51,708 bases of DNA from Methylobacterium sp. J-068 (GCF_022829445.1 NZ_JAKSXY010000018.1:1-51708), one strand, 5' to 3'; counted from the first letter of the stretch, positions 10,454-19,595 are shown. The notes: generated by a model from the sequence alone, not told the origin. Numbers and translations: made by a program.

Positions 10454-10602
10454 GAAGACGCCTCTGATGACGAACGGAGAGGTCGACGACCTCGAAAGAG
10501 CCCGGCGCGAACGCCGCTCCTGCATATGGTGACGTTCCAGCATGGGTTTTAGTCCTTACAGACTGCGCTTTTCGGTGCGCGGCCGGCGAGCCGGAGTCGA
10601 TT

Positions 10603-11712
10603 TCAGACGACGGCCGGAAAGACGAGGCGGACCACCGATCCCTCCCCCAGCTTCGAATCGATCGAGACCGTGCCGTTCTGGCGCTTCATCAGGCCGTGCA
10701 CGATGGCGAGCCCCGTGCCCCGCCCGGCCTCGCGGCTCGTGATGAAGGGCGCCAGCGCCCGCGCCGACATCTCGGGCGACATGCCCTGGCCCTCGTCCGT
10801 GACCAGGATGCCCACCGCCCCGTCGCCCGGCCGTTGCAGGCCGCGGTCCCCGGGCGGCACCGCGAAGGTCGCGATGACGATCCGCCCCGGCTGGGGCATC
10901 GCCTCGCAGGCATTGGCCACGATATGGGTCAGCGCCAGTTCCACCTGCGTCGGGTTGGCGAGGCCGGGGGCGAGGCCCGGATGGGGGCGGATGGCGAGGT
11001 CGACCCGCGTCGGCAGCGTCGGGCCGACCCGGGCGCCGAAATCCTCGATCAGGCGGTTCAGGTCCACCGGCCGCACGTCCGGAGCGATGCGGCGCGAGAA
11101 GGCCAGCAATTGTCGGGTCAGGATCGTCGCCCGCTCGGCGGCATCGGTGGAGCGCAGGATCGCGCGCTGGATGAACGGCTCCTCCCGGTCGCCGAGGCGG
11201 CGCTTCAGGCCGTCGATGTAGCCGATCAGGATCTGGAGGAAGTTGTTGAACTCGTGCGCCACGCTGTTGGTGAGGAGCCCGAGCGCCTCGCGCTGGCGCG
11301 AGAGTTGGAGGGCGCCCTCGGCGTCGCGACGCCGGGTCACGTCGACCACCTGCGCGAGCCGGTAATCCGTCCCCGGAACCGTGGCGACGAGCAGCTGGGC
11401 CCAGTAGGTCGCGCCGCTCCGGGATTGCGCGAGGATCTCGACGCCCTCGGGCCGGGTGCCGGTCAGAGCGGCTTTCAGGGTGGCGCAGGTCTCCCGGTCT
11501 CCGTCCGGCCGCAGCATCGCGGCGGCTCGGCCGCCAATCGCCTCGCCGGCCTCACGCCCGCTCAAGGCCAGGAAGGAGGCGTTCGCGAGGACGATCCGGT
11601 CCCCATCCGCGTCGAGCAGGAGCGCCGGCACGGGCGAAGCGGTCAGGAGCGCGGCGAGGCCCGGGTCCGGCCTCGTCTCCGACGCGGGGTCGTCCGTCCG
11701 GGGCGATGCCAT
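10603..11712 (-). CDS. PAS-domain sensor histidine kinase
   Basis: 369-residue two-component sensor without membrane segments, hence probably cytoplasmic. A PAS domain (about 20-130) is followed by a phosphoacceptor helix pair with the H-box 'NSVAHEFNNFLQ' (His153) and an ATPase domain with the N-box 'VANACEAM' (Asn267), G1 'DEGQGM' (306-311) and G2 'GRGTGLAIVHGLM' (330 on). The HEFNN type of H-box is common in soluble PAS kinases of this order. The ATG at 11712 is preceded by GGAGAGG; a TTG 42 bases upstream is less likely. No response regulator lies next to it, so the partner is elsewhere. Confidence 0.88.
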   Translation of the reverse strand: MASPRTDDPASETRPDPGLAALLTASPVPALLLDADGDRIVLANASFLALSGREAGEAIGGRAAAMLRPDGDRETCATLKAALTGTRPEGVEILAQSRSGATYWAQLLVATVPGTDYRLAQVVDVTRRRDAEGALQLSRQREALGLLTNSVAHEFNNFLQILIGYIDGLKRRLGDREEPFIQRAILRSTDAAERATILTRQLLAFSRRIAPDVRPVDLNRLIEDFGARVGPTLPTRVDLAIRPHPGLAPGLANPTQVELALTHIVANACEAMPQPGRIVIATFAVPPGDRGLQRPGDGAVGILVTDEGQGMSPEMSARALAPFITSREAGRGTGLAIVHGLMKRQNGTVSIDSKLGEGSVVRLVFPAVV

Positions 11713-11797
11713 GGCCTCTCCGCCGATGCGGGACGTCGCGCCCCTCGGAGTCAAGCCATAGCGGCATCCGCCGCCGCGGCAAAGCGCCGGGACGACC

Positions 11798-12430
11798 CTA
11801 CTGGCGCACCCACATCACCCGGCCGATCCAGGCGATGTCGCCGACATTGACGATGCGGTCGGCGTGCTCGGGGTTCAGCGAGGCGAGTTCGATCGTGCGT
11901 GCCGTCTTGCGCTTCAGTTCCTTGGCCAGAACCTCGCCGACCGTGAGCCGCACCACCACGCGGTCGCCCTTGCGGACGCTGGCGGTGGGAGAGACGATGA
12001 GCACGTCGCCGTCCCGGTAGAGCGGCGCCATCGAATCGCCCTGCACCTCCAGGGCGAAGGCGCGGTCGTCGCCGAGGTCGGGAAACTCGATCTCTTCCCA
12101 GCCGGGGCCGCCGGTGGGCATGCCCTCATCGGTGAACAGCCGGCCCGAGCCGGCCTGGGTCATGCCGACGAGCGGGATCATGGTGCGCGGCGGGCCACCG
12201 CGCGCCTCGATCAGGCGGAGAAAGTCGTCCAGGCTCGCGCCGGTGGCGGCGAGCACCTTGGAGACCGATTCGGTCGAGGGCCAGCGCTTGCGTCCGTCGG
12301 GGCCGATGCGCTTCGAGCGGTTGAAGCTCGTCGCGTCGAGGCCGGCCCGGCGCGCGAGGCCGGATGCGGAGAAACCATGCCGCTCGGCCAAGCGGTCGAT
12401 CGCGGTCCAAATCTGTTCATGAGACAGCAT
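11798..12430 (-). CDS. S24/CI-type repressor with HTH and LexA-like peptidase
   Basis: 210 residues. The N-terminal ~75 form a helix-turn-helix region ('SASGLARRAGLDATSFNRSK'). The C-terminal half is an S24/LexA-like domain with the nucleophile in 'VQGDSMAPLYRDGD' (Ser133) and the general-base lysine in 'EVLAKELKR' (Lys170). Such proteins repress until self-cleavage during DNA damage, although some act as ordinary stress regulators. No prophage genes are nearby, so it is probably a chromosomal regulator. A near-palindrome 37 bases upstream (12467-12484) could be its own operator. Divergent from the DUF952 gene. Confidence 0.85.
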   Translation of the reverse strand: MLSHEQIWTAIDRLAERHGFSASGLARRAGLDATSFNRSKRIGPDGRKRWPSTESVSKVLAATGASLDDFLRLIEARGGPPRTMIPLVGMTQAGSGRLFTDEGMPTGGPGWEEIEFPDLGDDRAFALEVQGDSMAPLYRDGDVLIVSPTASVRKGDRVVVRLTVGEVLAKELKRKTARTIELASLNPEHADRIVNVGDIAWIGRVMWVRQ

Positions 12431-12466
12431 TGGGGCTCAAAGCGCACTACGGTTAAGACGTTCAGC

Positions 12467-12484
12467 CTATTTCTAGGAAAGTAG
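12467..12484. promoter_or_regulatory. Candidate operator for the S24-type repressor
   Basis: CTATTTCTAGGAAAGTAG is an imperfect palindrome centred on TAG, and a further CTATTTC half-site lies at 12487-12493. It sits in the AT-rich gap between the divergent repressor and DUF952 genes, which fits autoregulation. This is inference from symmetry and position only. Confidence 0.35.
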
Positions 12485-12635
12485 AACTATTTCCGCCTGA
12501 TGGCAATGCCCACTCGACCATCAAAAACGCTTCGTCATCGCTCCGATAGCTTCTCACGACTTGCTCGCCAGAGTTGCAGCGATGCGCGAAGCGGCGATGT
12601 TTGATCGCCGTCTCGAAACCCGTTAGGGAGCGCGG

Positions 12636-12995
12636 ATGCCGATCATCTACAAGATCTGTCCGCGCGATCTCTGGCGGGAGGCCGAGGCGCTCGGCCGCTT
12701 CACCGGCGCGCCGGTCGACCTGGCCGATGGATATATTCATTTTTCCACCGCGTCCCAAGTGGCGGAGACGGCCTCACGCCACTTCGCGGGCGCGACGGAC
12801 CTCGTCCTCGTCTCGGTGGAGGCGGACGCCCTCGGGCCGGCCCTGCGCTACGAGCCGTCGCGCGGCGGCGACCTCTTCCCGCATCTCTATGGCGACCTGC
12901 CCCTCGATGCCGTGCGGGCGCTCGACGCGTTGCCCCTCGGCTCCGATGGCCGCCACGTCTTCCCCGCCGCTCTTCGGGGCGAACCCTCGGCGTAA
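12636..12995 (+). CDS. DUF952 family protein
   Basis: 119 residues, the usual size for DUF952. Typical features are the opening 'IIYKICPRDLW', 'DGYIHFSTASQVAETA' (14 residues after 'GRFTG'), and the C-terminal 'FPHLYGDLPLDAVRAL'. The biochemical role is unknown; the fold is small alpha/beta. The ATG at 12636 has GGGAG upstream. pyrD begins 31 bases downstream on the same strand, so the two are probably cotranscribed. Confidence 0.85.
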   Translation: MPIIYKICPRDLWREAEALGRFTGAPVDLADGYIHFSTASQVAETASRHFAGATDLVLVSVEADALGPALRYEPSRGGDLFPHLYGDLPLDAVRALDALPLGSDGRHVFPAALRGEPSA

Positions 12996-13025
12996 CGGCC
13001 GTCTCCCGGTGATCGGAGCCTTCCC

Positions 13026-14105
13026 GTGATCAACGCGCTGTTCCCCCTGGCCCGGCCGCTCCTGCACAGCCTCGACCCGGAGACCGCCCACAACCTGACC
13101 CTGCGGGGACTCTCGGCCCTGCCGCCGCGCGGGCCGGGCGCGGATGATTCGCGCCTCGCGGTCGAGGTGCTGGGGCGGCGCTTTCCGAATCCGGTCGGCC
13201 TCGCCGCGGGCTTCGACAAGGGCGCGCAGGTGCCGGACGCCCTGCTCGGCCTCGGTTTCGGCTTCGTGGAGGTCGGCGGCGTGGTGCCGAGGCCTCAGCC
13301 GGGCAACCCGCGCCCGCGCGTGTTCCGCCTCACCCGGGACAGCGCCGTCATCAATCGCTTCGGGCTGAACAGCGAGGGCCTCGACGTGGTGCGGGCCCGC
13401 CTCGCGGCCCGGCAGGGCCGGCCGGGCCGGGTCGGCGTCAATATCGGGGCGAACAAGGAGTCGACGGACCGCCTGGCCGACTACGTCACCTGCACCCGCG
13501 CCCTGGCGCCGCTGGTCGACTTCATCACCGTGAACGTCTCCTCGCCCAACACGCCGGGCCTGCGCGACCTCCAGGGCGAGGCGTTCCTCGACGAACTCCT
13601 GGCCCGCGTGGTCGAGGCGCGCGACGCCACCCATCCGGGCACGGCGATCCTGCTCAAGATCGCGCCGGACATCACCCTGGAGGCTCTCGACGCCATGGCG
13701 GCGACGGCCCTGCGCCGCGGCGTGCAGGCGCTCGTCGTCTCCAACACCACCGTCGCCCGCCCCGCGAGCCTGCGCGAGACGGCGCTCGCCACGGAAACGG
13801 GCGGCCTCTCGGGCCGGCCGCTCTTCGCGGCGGCGACACGGCTCCTCGCCGAGACCTACCTGCGGGTCGGCGTGAGGCTGCCGCTGATCGGCGTCGGCGG
13901 GATCGATTCTCCGGAGGCCGCCTGGACCAAGATCCGCGCCGGCGCCAGCCTCGTGCAGCTCTATTCCAGCCTCGTCTATGCCGGGCCGGGCCTGATCCCG
14001 GAGATCAAGCGCGGCCTCGTCGCGCGCCTGAAGGCCGAGAACGCGACGAGCCTCGCCTCGGTCGTCGGGCGCGACGCGGCCGCGCTGGCGACGATGGCGG
14101 CCTGA
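13026..14105 (+). CDS. pyrD: Dihydroorotate dehydrogenase (quinone), class 2
   Basis: Membrane-associated flavoenzyme of pyrimidine synthesis; it oxidises dihydroorotate to orotate and passes electrons to quinone. 359 residues with the class 2 amphipathic N-terminus ([15 protein letters not shown]), '[14 protein letters not shown]', '[14 protein letters not shown]', '[10 protein letters not shown]', the catalytic serine in '[14 protein letters not shown]', and FMN phosphate-binding 'IGVGGID'. The usual Gly-Thr before the RPQPGNP motif reads GGVV here. The start is GTG at 13026. Probably in one unit with the DUF952 gene. Confidence 0.95.
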   Translation: MINALFPLARPLLHSLDPETAHNLTLRGLSALPPRGPGADDSRLAVEVLGRRFPNPVGLAAGFDKGAQVPDALLGLGFGFVEVGGVVPRPQPGNPRPRVFRLTRDSAVINRFGLNSEGLDVVRARLAARQGRPGRVGVNIGANKESTDRLADYVTCTRALAPLVDFITVNVSSPNTPGLRDLQGEAFLDELLARVVEARDATHPGTAILLKIAPDITLEALDAMAATALRRGVQALVVSNTTVARPASLRETALATETGGLSGRPLFAAATRLLAETYLRVGVRLPLIGVGGIDSPEAAWTKIRAGASLVQLYSSLVYAGPGLIPEIKRGLVARLKAENATSLASVVGRDAAALATMAA

Positions 14106-14138
14106 CGCCTCCTTCGAGCGGCAGCGTCCCGTCTTGGT

Positions 14139-14339
14139 CCGTTCCTTGTCACCGTCGTCGTAGGCAACGCCGATGCGGTCGCCCCCGAGCGCGGAGATCA
14201 CGCCCGGATACCACTTGCCGCCGCCCTGGACGTTGCGCTCGACCCGCCCGCCGATCGCCCAGTTCTACGGCTTCACGTTGCCGAGGCTCATCGCCTCGCG
14301 ATCCCCGTCGTCGTAGGCGACGACAATCCGTCGCCCCCC
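14139..14339 (-). pseudogene. Decayed tandem Tudor/Agenet-like domain fragment
   Basis: One minus-strand frame encodes the end of one module (RRIVVAYDDGDREA, then SLGNVKP and a TAG at 14267-14265) and, in the same frame after the stop, a complete second module. That module has NWAIGGRVERN, GGGKWYPGVI, then GDRIGVAYDDGDKE. The W..G..V, WYPG.I and V.YDDGD pattern is that of Tudor/Agenet-like small barrels, and the two modules clearly repeat. There is no start codon or ribosome site and the frame has an internal stop, so I read it as a gene remnant. The frame then runs antisense into pyrD without meaning. Confidence 0.45.
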
Positions 14340-14351
14340 GCCGCGCGGGCC

Positions 14352-14639
14352 TCAGCGCGGCCGGCGCCGCCCGGTCCCGGCCAGGACGGCGCCCCCGGCC
14401 GCGAGGCCGAGCAGGACCCATTTCAGGGGCAGGCGGCCGGCCTCCTCGCTCGGAAGGGGCTCGACCACCATCCGCCCCGGAGCGATCTCGACGCCCGGCT
14501 TTCCATAGGCCTGCGCATCGGCGATCTGCTCGCGCGAGACCGCCCATTCGGCGCCCATCTGACGATCATGCGCCATCACCGCCACCCCGACAGCGACGGC
14601 GGTGGCCAGGGCGGCGAACACCCGAACCGGCGTTCTCAT
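14352..14639 (-). CDS. Small hypothetical membrane protein
   Basis: 95 residues. The N-terminus is signal-anchor like (MRTPVRVFAALATAVAVGVAVMA), followed by a polar middle (QMGAEWAVSREQIADAQAYG) and a second hydrophobic stretch near the C-terminus (LKWVLLGLAAGGAVLAG) ending in basic residues. This suggests one or two membrane passes with a short periplasmic loop. The ATG at 14639 has GGAGAG upstream. Not recognised; convergent with the DUF952-pyrD unit and divergent from fdh4A. Confidence 0.55.
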   Translation of the reverse strand: MRTPVRVFAALATAVAVGVAVMAHDRQMGAEWAVSREQIADAQAYGKPGVEIAPGRMVVEPLPSEEAGRLPLKWVLLGLAAGGAVLAGTGRRRPR

Positions 14640-14884
14640 GGATCTCGTCTCTCCAGCGGGACCTCGACGGGTCGGGGCCATGCATGCGGCATAGCCGAAA
14701 GACACGCGCCGGTTCGAACGATTTCAAGCTGGTGAACGCCGACCCTGCGGAAAACGCATGGCACCCTTAAGCGCATGACGGGCCTGCGTTTTCGCATGGT
14801 TGAGCGCCGCCTTCGCACTGCGATATCGGGGGGCAGCCTCCCATCCCGTCCCCATCCCGCCCCCCGCCCCTGCCAGGACCCTCC

Positions 14885-17182
14885 ATGGATCACCCGGTCG
14901 CGACCCCCAAGCGTTCGTCCGCCGCCGGCGGCTGGGGCGCGTTGAAAAGCTGCGGCAAGCACCTTCTCGGCAGCCGCGCACCGCTCTCCGGCGCCCGCAC
15001 CCTGCTGAAGGCTAACCAGCCGGACGGCTTCGACTGTCCCGGCTGCGCCTGGGGCGACCCGGAGCACGGCTCGTCGTTCGAGTTCTGCGAGAACGGCGTC
15101 AAGGCGGTCTCCTGGGAGGCCACCGACAAGCGCACGCCGCCGAAATTCTTCGCCCGGCACACCCTGACCGAACTCCGTGGCTGGACCGACTACGCCCTGG
15201 AGGGCGAGGGCCGCCTGACGCATCCGATGCGCTACGACGCGTCGAGCGACCGCTACGTCGTCACCACCTGGGAGGCGGCCTTCGCCGAGATCGGCGCCAC
15301 GCTGCGCGGTCTCAGCCATCCCGATCAGGCCGAGTTCTACACCTCCGGCCGGGCCTCCAACGAGGCCGCCTATCTCTACCAGCTCTTCGCCCGGCACTAC
15401 GGCACCAACAACTTCCCCGACTGCTCCAACATGTGCCACGAGGCCAGCGGCATCGCCCTCCAGGCGGCCATCGGCGTCGGCAAGGGCACGGTGCTCCTCG
15501 AGGATTTCGAGAAGGCCGACGCGATCTTCGTGGTGGGCCAGAACCCCGGCACCAACCATCCGCGCATGCTCGGCGACCTGCGCCGCGCGGCCCAGCGCGG
15601 CGCCAAGGTGGTGGTGTTCAACCCCGTGCGCGAGCGCGGCCTGGAGCGCTTCGCCGACCCGCAGAACACGGTGGAGATGCTGCGCGGCTCGAGCGCCCCG
15701 GTCGCGAGCCACTATTACCAGCCGCGCCTGGGCGGCGACATGGCGGCCTTCCGGGGCATCGCCAAGGCGGTGTTCGCGGCCGACGACGCGGCGCTCGCCG
15801 CCGGCAAACCGTCGCGGCTCGACCTTACCTTCCTGCGCAACCACACCGCCGATCACGCGGCCTACCGCGCCGCCGTCGATGCCACGACCTGGGCGGCGAT
15901 CGAGGACCAGTCCGGCCTCACCCGCGCCGACATCGAGGTCGCGGCCGAGGTCTATCTCGCCGCCGACCGGGTGATCTGCACCTGGGCCATGGGCGTGACG
16001 CAGCACCGGCACTCGGTCGCCACCATCCGCGAATTGACCAACGTCATGCTCCTGCGCGGCCATGTCGGGCGCCCCGGCACCGGCCTCTGCCCCGTGCGCG
16101 GCCATTCCAACGTGCAGGGCGACCGCACGGTGGGCATCAACGAGAAGCCGCCGGCCGCCCTCCTCGACGCCCTGGAGCGGGAATTCGGCTTCACCGCGCC
16201 GCGCCGGCACGGCCACAACGTGCTGGCGAGCATCGGCGCCATGCTGGACGGCTCCGCCAAGGCGTTCATCGGTCTGGGCGGCAACTTCGCCCGCGCGACG
16301 CCGGACACGACGCTGGTCGCCAAGGCCCTGGCCTCCTGCGACCTCACCGTCCACATCGCGACGAAGCTGAACCACTCGCACCTCGTGCCGGGCCGCGTGG
16401 CCTACCTGCTGCCCTGCCTCGGCCGCACCGAGATCGACCGCAACGCGAAGGGCAGGACCCAGATCGTCACGGTCGAGGATTCCATGAGCATGGTCCACGG
16501 CTCGGGCGGCATCAACAAGCCGGCCTCGCCGGAACTCCGCTCGGAGATCGGCATCATCGCCGGCATGGCGGCGGCGACCGTCGGCTCGGAGCGGGTCGAC
16601 TGGGCGATGCTGGCCGATGATTACGACCGGATCCGCGACCTCATCGAGCGCACGATCCCGGGCTTCACCGGCTACAACCTGCGCGTCCGGCGCCCGCGCG
16701 GCTTCATGCTGCGCAATCTGGCCGCCGAGCGGACTTTCGAGACGCCGACCGGCCGGGCCAACTTCTCCGCCGACCCGCTGCCGGAGGCGACGGAGCACCA
16801 GCGGGCCCGGCGCGAGCCCGGCACCTTCGTGCTCCAGACCTTCCGCAGCCACGACCAGTACAACACCACGATCTACGGCCTCGACGACCGTTATCGCGGG
16901 GTCTACGGCGAGCGCCGGGTGGTCTTCGCGCATCCCGACGACCTCGCGGAGATCCGGGCGCTGACCGGCGACCGCGTCGACATCGTCGGCACGCATGCGG
17001 ACGGCGTCACGCGGGTGGCCGAGAGCTTCCGCCTCGTGCCCTTCGACATGCCGCGCGGATCGCTCGCCGGGTATTACCCGGAACTCAACGTCCTGGTGCC
17101 GCTCTCGACCTTCGGCGAAGGCAGCGACACCCCGACCTCGAAGTCGGTTCTGGTCTCGCTGCGCGCTCCGATCGCCGCATGA
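14885..17182 (+). CDS. fdh4A: FdhF/YdeP-type formate dehydrogenase alpha subunit Fdh4A
   Basis: 765-residue molybdopterin oxidoreductase of the YdeP/Fdh-alpha-like branch. Cysteines at 51, 54 and 68 (CPGCAWGDP...EFCENG) are candidate ligands for an N-terminal Fe-S cluster. The pterin-binding core follows, with SNMCHEASG (Cys184) at the usual metal-ligand region, 'FVVGQNPGTNHPRML', and the C-terminal pterin domain 'GTFVLQTFRSHDQYNT'. No Tat signal is visible, so it is probably cytoplasmic. With the overlapping downstream gene it matches the fdh4AB pair reported in M. extorquens, where Fdh4 contributes to formate oxidation during C1 growth. The name rests on this arrangement and family, not on a sequence comparison. 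Confidence 0.85.
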   Translation: MDHPVATPKRSSAAGGWGALKSCGKHLLGSRAPLSGARTLLKANQPDGFDCPGCAWGDPEHGSSFEFCENGVKAVSWEATDKRTPPKFFARHTLTELRGWTDYALEGEGRLTHPMRYDASSDRYVVTTWEAAFAEIGATLRGLSHPDQAEFYTSGRASNEAAYLYQLFARHYGTNNFPDCSNMCHEASGIALQAAIGVGKGTVLLEDFEKADAIFVVGQNPGTNHPRMLGDLRRAAQRGAKVVVFNPVRERGLERFADPQNTVEMLRGSSAPVASHYYQPRLGGDMAAFRGIAKAVFAADDAALAAGKPSRLDLTFLRNHTADHAAYRAAVDATTWAAIEDQSGLTRADIEVAAEVYLAADRVICTWAMGVTQHRHSVATIRELTNVMLLRGHVGRPGTGLCPVRGHSNVQGDRTVGINEKPPAALLDALEREFGFTAPRRHGHNVLASIGAMLDGSAKAFIGLGGNFARATPDTTLVAKALASCDLTVHIATKLNHSHLVPGRVAYLLPCLGRTEIDRNAKGRTQIVTVEDSMSMVHGSGGINKPASPELRSEIGIIAGMAAATVGSERVDWAMLADDYDRIRDLIERTIPGFTGYNLRVRRPRGFMLRNLAAERTFETPTGRANFSADPLPEATEHQRARREPGTFVLQTFRSHDQYNTTIYGLDDRYRGVYGERRVVFAHPDDLAEIRALTGDRVDIVGTHADGVTRVAESFRLVPFDMPRGSLAGYYPELNVLVPLSTFGEGSDTPTSKSVLVSLRAPIAA

Positions 17183-17511
17183 GCGCTCAGGCGGGAGGGA
17201 CCGGAGAGGTTGCCGGAGAAGCCCTGGCCGAGACCTTCCTGGCGGTCACCGACTCGGTGGCCGCGCTCCAGCCCGGCCTTTCGAATTTGGAGGCCGGCAT
17301 CCTCGCCGCCCTCCATCTCGGGCTGGCCGAGGACAGCCGCAGCTTCGCGCGGGTGTTCGGGATCGAGCACGCGCTGGTCCTGCGGGCCGTGGAGACGCTG
17401 GCGAGCGAGGCGGGCCTCCTCGCTCTCGCCGAGCGCAATCCCCGCACGCAGCGCACCCGCTACGCCGCCAGCGAGGCCGGCGGCGCGGTGCTGGCGCACC
17501 TGCACGGTTAG
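17179..17511 (+). CDS. fdh4B: Small winged-helix-like protein Fdh4B
   Basis: 110 residues, overlapping fdh4A by four bases (ATGA), so translationally coupled. The predicted helices (FLAVTDSVAALQPGLSNLEAG, SRSFARVFGIEHALVLRAVETLAS) followed by 'NPRTQRTRYAASEAGGAVL' resemble a MarR-like winged helix without an obvious effector domain. In M. extorquens the small gene after fdh4A is called fdh4B and is needed with it; its molecular role is not clear to me. It could be a subunit, a maturation factor or a regulator. Confidence 0.75.
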   Translation: MSAQAGGTGEVAGEALAETFLAVTDSVAALQPGLSNLEAGILAALHLGLAEDSRSFARVFGIEHALVLRAVETLASEAGLLALAERNPRTQRTRYAASEAGGAVLAHLHG

Positions 17512-17523
17512 CATCTCCGAGCC

Positions 17524-18297
17524 TCAGCGGCCCGGCGGGGCGGCGTCGTTCGCGCAGGCACGGGCCTCCGTCCGAATCCCCGGCTCGATGAACGGCGAGC
17601 GCCGGATTTGCGCCTTCTCCTCATCGAGCAGGGTCGCGCGCGGGTAGGTGACATAGCCCTGCATCATCAGAGCCTCGGCGCGGCACTGGGCGGTCTGGCA
17701 GGCGGGGGACCGATCGGGATGAATCAGTCCGATCGTATGCAGAAGCTCGTGCCCGATGCCGCCGATCCAACGGCACCGTCCCGGGATCTCGGCCCCGTTC
17801 GCCTTGCCGCAAGCGGGCACGATCGGCTCGCCGGCCAGTCCGCGAAGGTCGTTGGCGGAAACGACCGCGATTCCGTTCCCGCCAGCGCCGGATTGTCCGC
17901 AGGCATGGTCGGCATCGACGTAGACCAGGTAGCGGGCACTCGGGTCGTCGTAGCGCGCGAGACCCAGGCGGGTCAGTTCGTCCACCGCGTTGCGGTAGAA
18001 CGCGCCATAACCCGCATGCCGGTCGGTGGAGCGAAACCAAGCGGCCTTCCTGTCGGATCGGACGACACGCACGAGCGGATCGGCGAGCCGGAAGGTCGCC
18101 CCCTTCAATGTGTCGTTCAGCCATGCCTGGACATGCCGGACGCCGAATTCGGCGGCCTTGCGGTAGCTCTCGGACACGGAACGGTCGGCCGGCACGAGAT
18201 AGATGACCTGTACGCTCGGTGCCGCGTACGCGGCGCCGCTCCAGCCAGCGGCGCCGAGAACACTGATCAGAACGAGGAGAAACCCGAAACGACGCAT
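17524..18297 (-). CDS. Secreted metzincin-like zinc metalloprotease
   Basis: 257 residues. A signal peptide (hydrophobic 5-22, cleavage near AYA|APS) precedes a catalytic domain with the exact metzincin zinc signature HELLHTIGLIH (His183, Glu184, His187, His193). 'AEALMMQGY' downstream could supply the Met-turn. Cysteine pairs (133/163, 175/200 and others) suggest disulfides, consistent with export. I choose the ATG at 18297 because the signal peptide starts there; upstream alternatives lack a good ribosome site. The substrate is unknown. Convergent with fdh4B and separated from it by 12 bases. Confidence 0.75.
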   Translation of the reverse strand: MRRFGFLLVLISVLGAAGWSGAAYAAPSVQVIYLVPADRSVSESYRKAAEFGVRHVQAWLNDTLKGATFRLADPLVRVVRSDRKAAWFRSTDRHAGYGAFYRNAVDELTRLGLARYDDPSARYLVYVDADHACGQSGAGGNGIAVVSANDLRGLAGEPIVPACGKANGAEIPGRCRWIGGIGHELLHTIGLIHPDRSPACQTAQCRAEALMMQGYVTYPRATLLDEEKAQIRRSPFIEPGIRTEARACANDAAPPGR

Positions 18298-18388
18298 CTG
18301 CAAACCACGGACCGGCATGGAGCCCAACGTGGCAGGACTTCGTTTCGGAAATCCCCCCGCCGGTCCGAGATCTCGGTCGAGGCGCGCC

Positions 18389-19495
18389 TCAGCGCTTGAT
18401 CGCCACCGGTCCGTTCATGCCGGGCCAGTCCGAGTAGCCGTTGGCGCCGCCGCCGTACCAGTAGGATTTCGGCGCCTCGGCCAGCGGGGCGCCGGTGGCG
18501 AGGCGCTGCACGAGGTCCGGGTTGGCGATGTAGGGGCGGCCGAAGCTGAAGAGATCGGCGCGGCCCTCGGCGAGGTCCTTCTCAGCCAGGTCCAGCGTGT
18601 ACTGGTTGTTGCCGATATAGGCGCCCCGGAAGCGCTCGCGGATCTGGCCGAAATCCACCGAATCCGGCACGTCGCGGGTCTGCTGCGTCACGCCCTCGAT
18701 GGTGTGGACGTAGAGCAGACCGAAGGCGTTCAGGGCCTCCACGTAGGCGCCGAAGGTCGCCTTCGGGTCGCTATCGAGCGGCGTCTTGCCGGGCTCGGTG
18801 GTGGCGGGCGAGAGGCGGATGCCGACGCGGTGGCCGCCGCCCCAGACCTCGGTCACGGCCTTCACCACCGCGAGGGGAAAGCGCAGGCGGTTCTCGATCG
18901 AGCCACCATACCGATCGGTGCGGTGGTTGGTGGAATCGCGCACGAATTGTTCGAGCAGGTAGTTGTTGGCCGAGTGGATCTCGACGCCGTCGAAGCCGGC
19001 GCGCTTGGCGTTCTCGGCGGCCCGGCGATAATCCTCGACGATGCCGGGGATCTCGTCGGTCTCCAGGGCGCGCGGCGTCACGTGCGGCTGCATGCCCGAT
19101 TCCGTGAAGGCCGTGCCCTCGGGCCTGATCGCCGAAGGCGCCACCGGCTTTTGGCCGTCCGGCTGCACGTCGGGGTGCGAGATCCGGCCCGTGTGCCAGA
19201 GCTGGAGGAAGATCAGCCCGCCATTGGCATGAACCCCGGCGGTGACCGGCTTCCAGGCCTCGACCTGCGCCGCGCTCCAGATACCCGGCGTGTAGGCGTA
19301 GCCCACGGCCTGGGGCGAGATGTTGGTGGCCTCGCTGATGATCAGGCCCGCATTGGCGCGCTGGGCGTAGTAATCGACCGCGAAGGCCGGCGGCACGCCC
19401 TCGGTGGAAGAGCGGCTGCGGGTGAGCGGCGCCATCACGACGCGGTTCTTGAGGCTGAGATCGCCCAGCGTGAAGGGTTCGAGGATCGGGCTCAT
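18389..19495 (-). CDS. nemA: Old yellow enzyme family NADH:flavin oxidoreductase
   Basis: 368-residue FMN enzyme of the OYE/NemA type that reduces activated alkenes, N-ethylmaleimide or nitro esters with NAD(P)H. Features: 'LKNRVVMAPLTRSRS' at the start, 'GLIISEATNIS', 'LQLWHTGRISH', substrate-binding His and Asn in 'EIHSANNYLLEQF', 'NRLRFPLAVVKAV', and FMN phosphate-binding 'FSFGRPYIANPDL'. The ATG at 19495 matches the family start; the open frame upstream is Arg-rich and not family-like. The physiological substrate cannot be read from sequence. Confidence 0.9.
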   Translation of the reverse strand: MSPILEPFTLGDLSLKNRVVMAPLTRSRSSTEGVPPAFAVDYYAQRANAGLIISEATNISPQAVGYAYTPGIWSAAQVEAWKPVTAGVHANGGLIFLQLWHTGRISHPDVQPDGQKPVAPSAIRPEGTAFTESGMQPHVTPRALETDEIPGIVEDYRRAAENAKRAGFDGVEIHSANNYLLEQFVRDSTNHRTDRYGGSIENRLRFPLAVVKAVTEVWGGGHRVGIRLSPATTEPGKTPLDSDPKATFGAYVEALNAFGLLYVHTIEGVTQQTRDVPDSVDFGQIRERFRGAYIGNNQYTLDLAEKDLAEGRADLFSFGRPYIANPDLVQRLATGAPLAEAPKSYWYGGGANGYSDWPGMNGPVAIKR

Positions 19496-19561
19496 TCGGC
19501 GGTTCTGTCCTGGGTTGCGCCCGGCACCGTGGGTGCCCTGTGGCTTCGTCCGGGACAAGCG

Positions 19562-19595
19562 GCGGCGCCGGGCGGTGTTCCGCCCCCGGCGCCGC
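19562..19595. terminator. GC-rich hairpin after the CitE-like gene
   Basis: An 11-bp stem (19562-19572 with 19585-19595) begins about 12 bases after the stop of the CitE-like gene. There is no T tract on either side, so it may stop transcription poorly or only protect the mRNA end. Confidence 0.35.

Noticed and set aside
14636..16996. Long open frame antisense to fdh4A
   Set aside because: Low-complexity Gly/Ala/Arg/Val sequence; fdh4A motifs define the coding strand.
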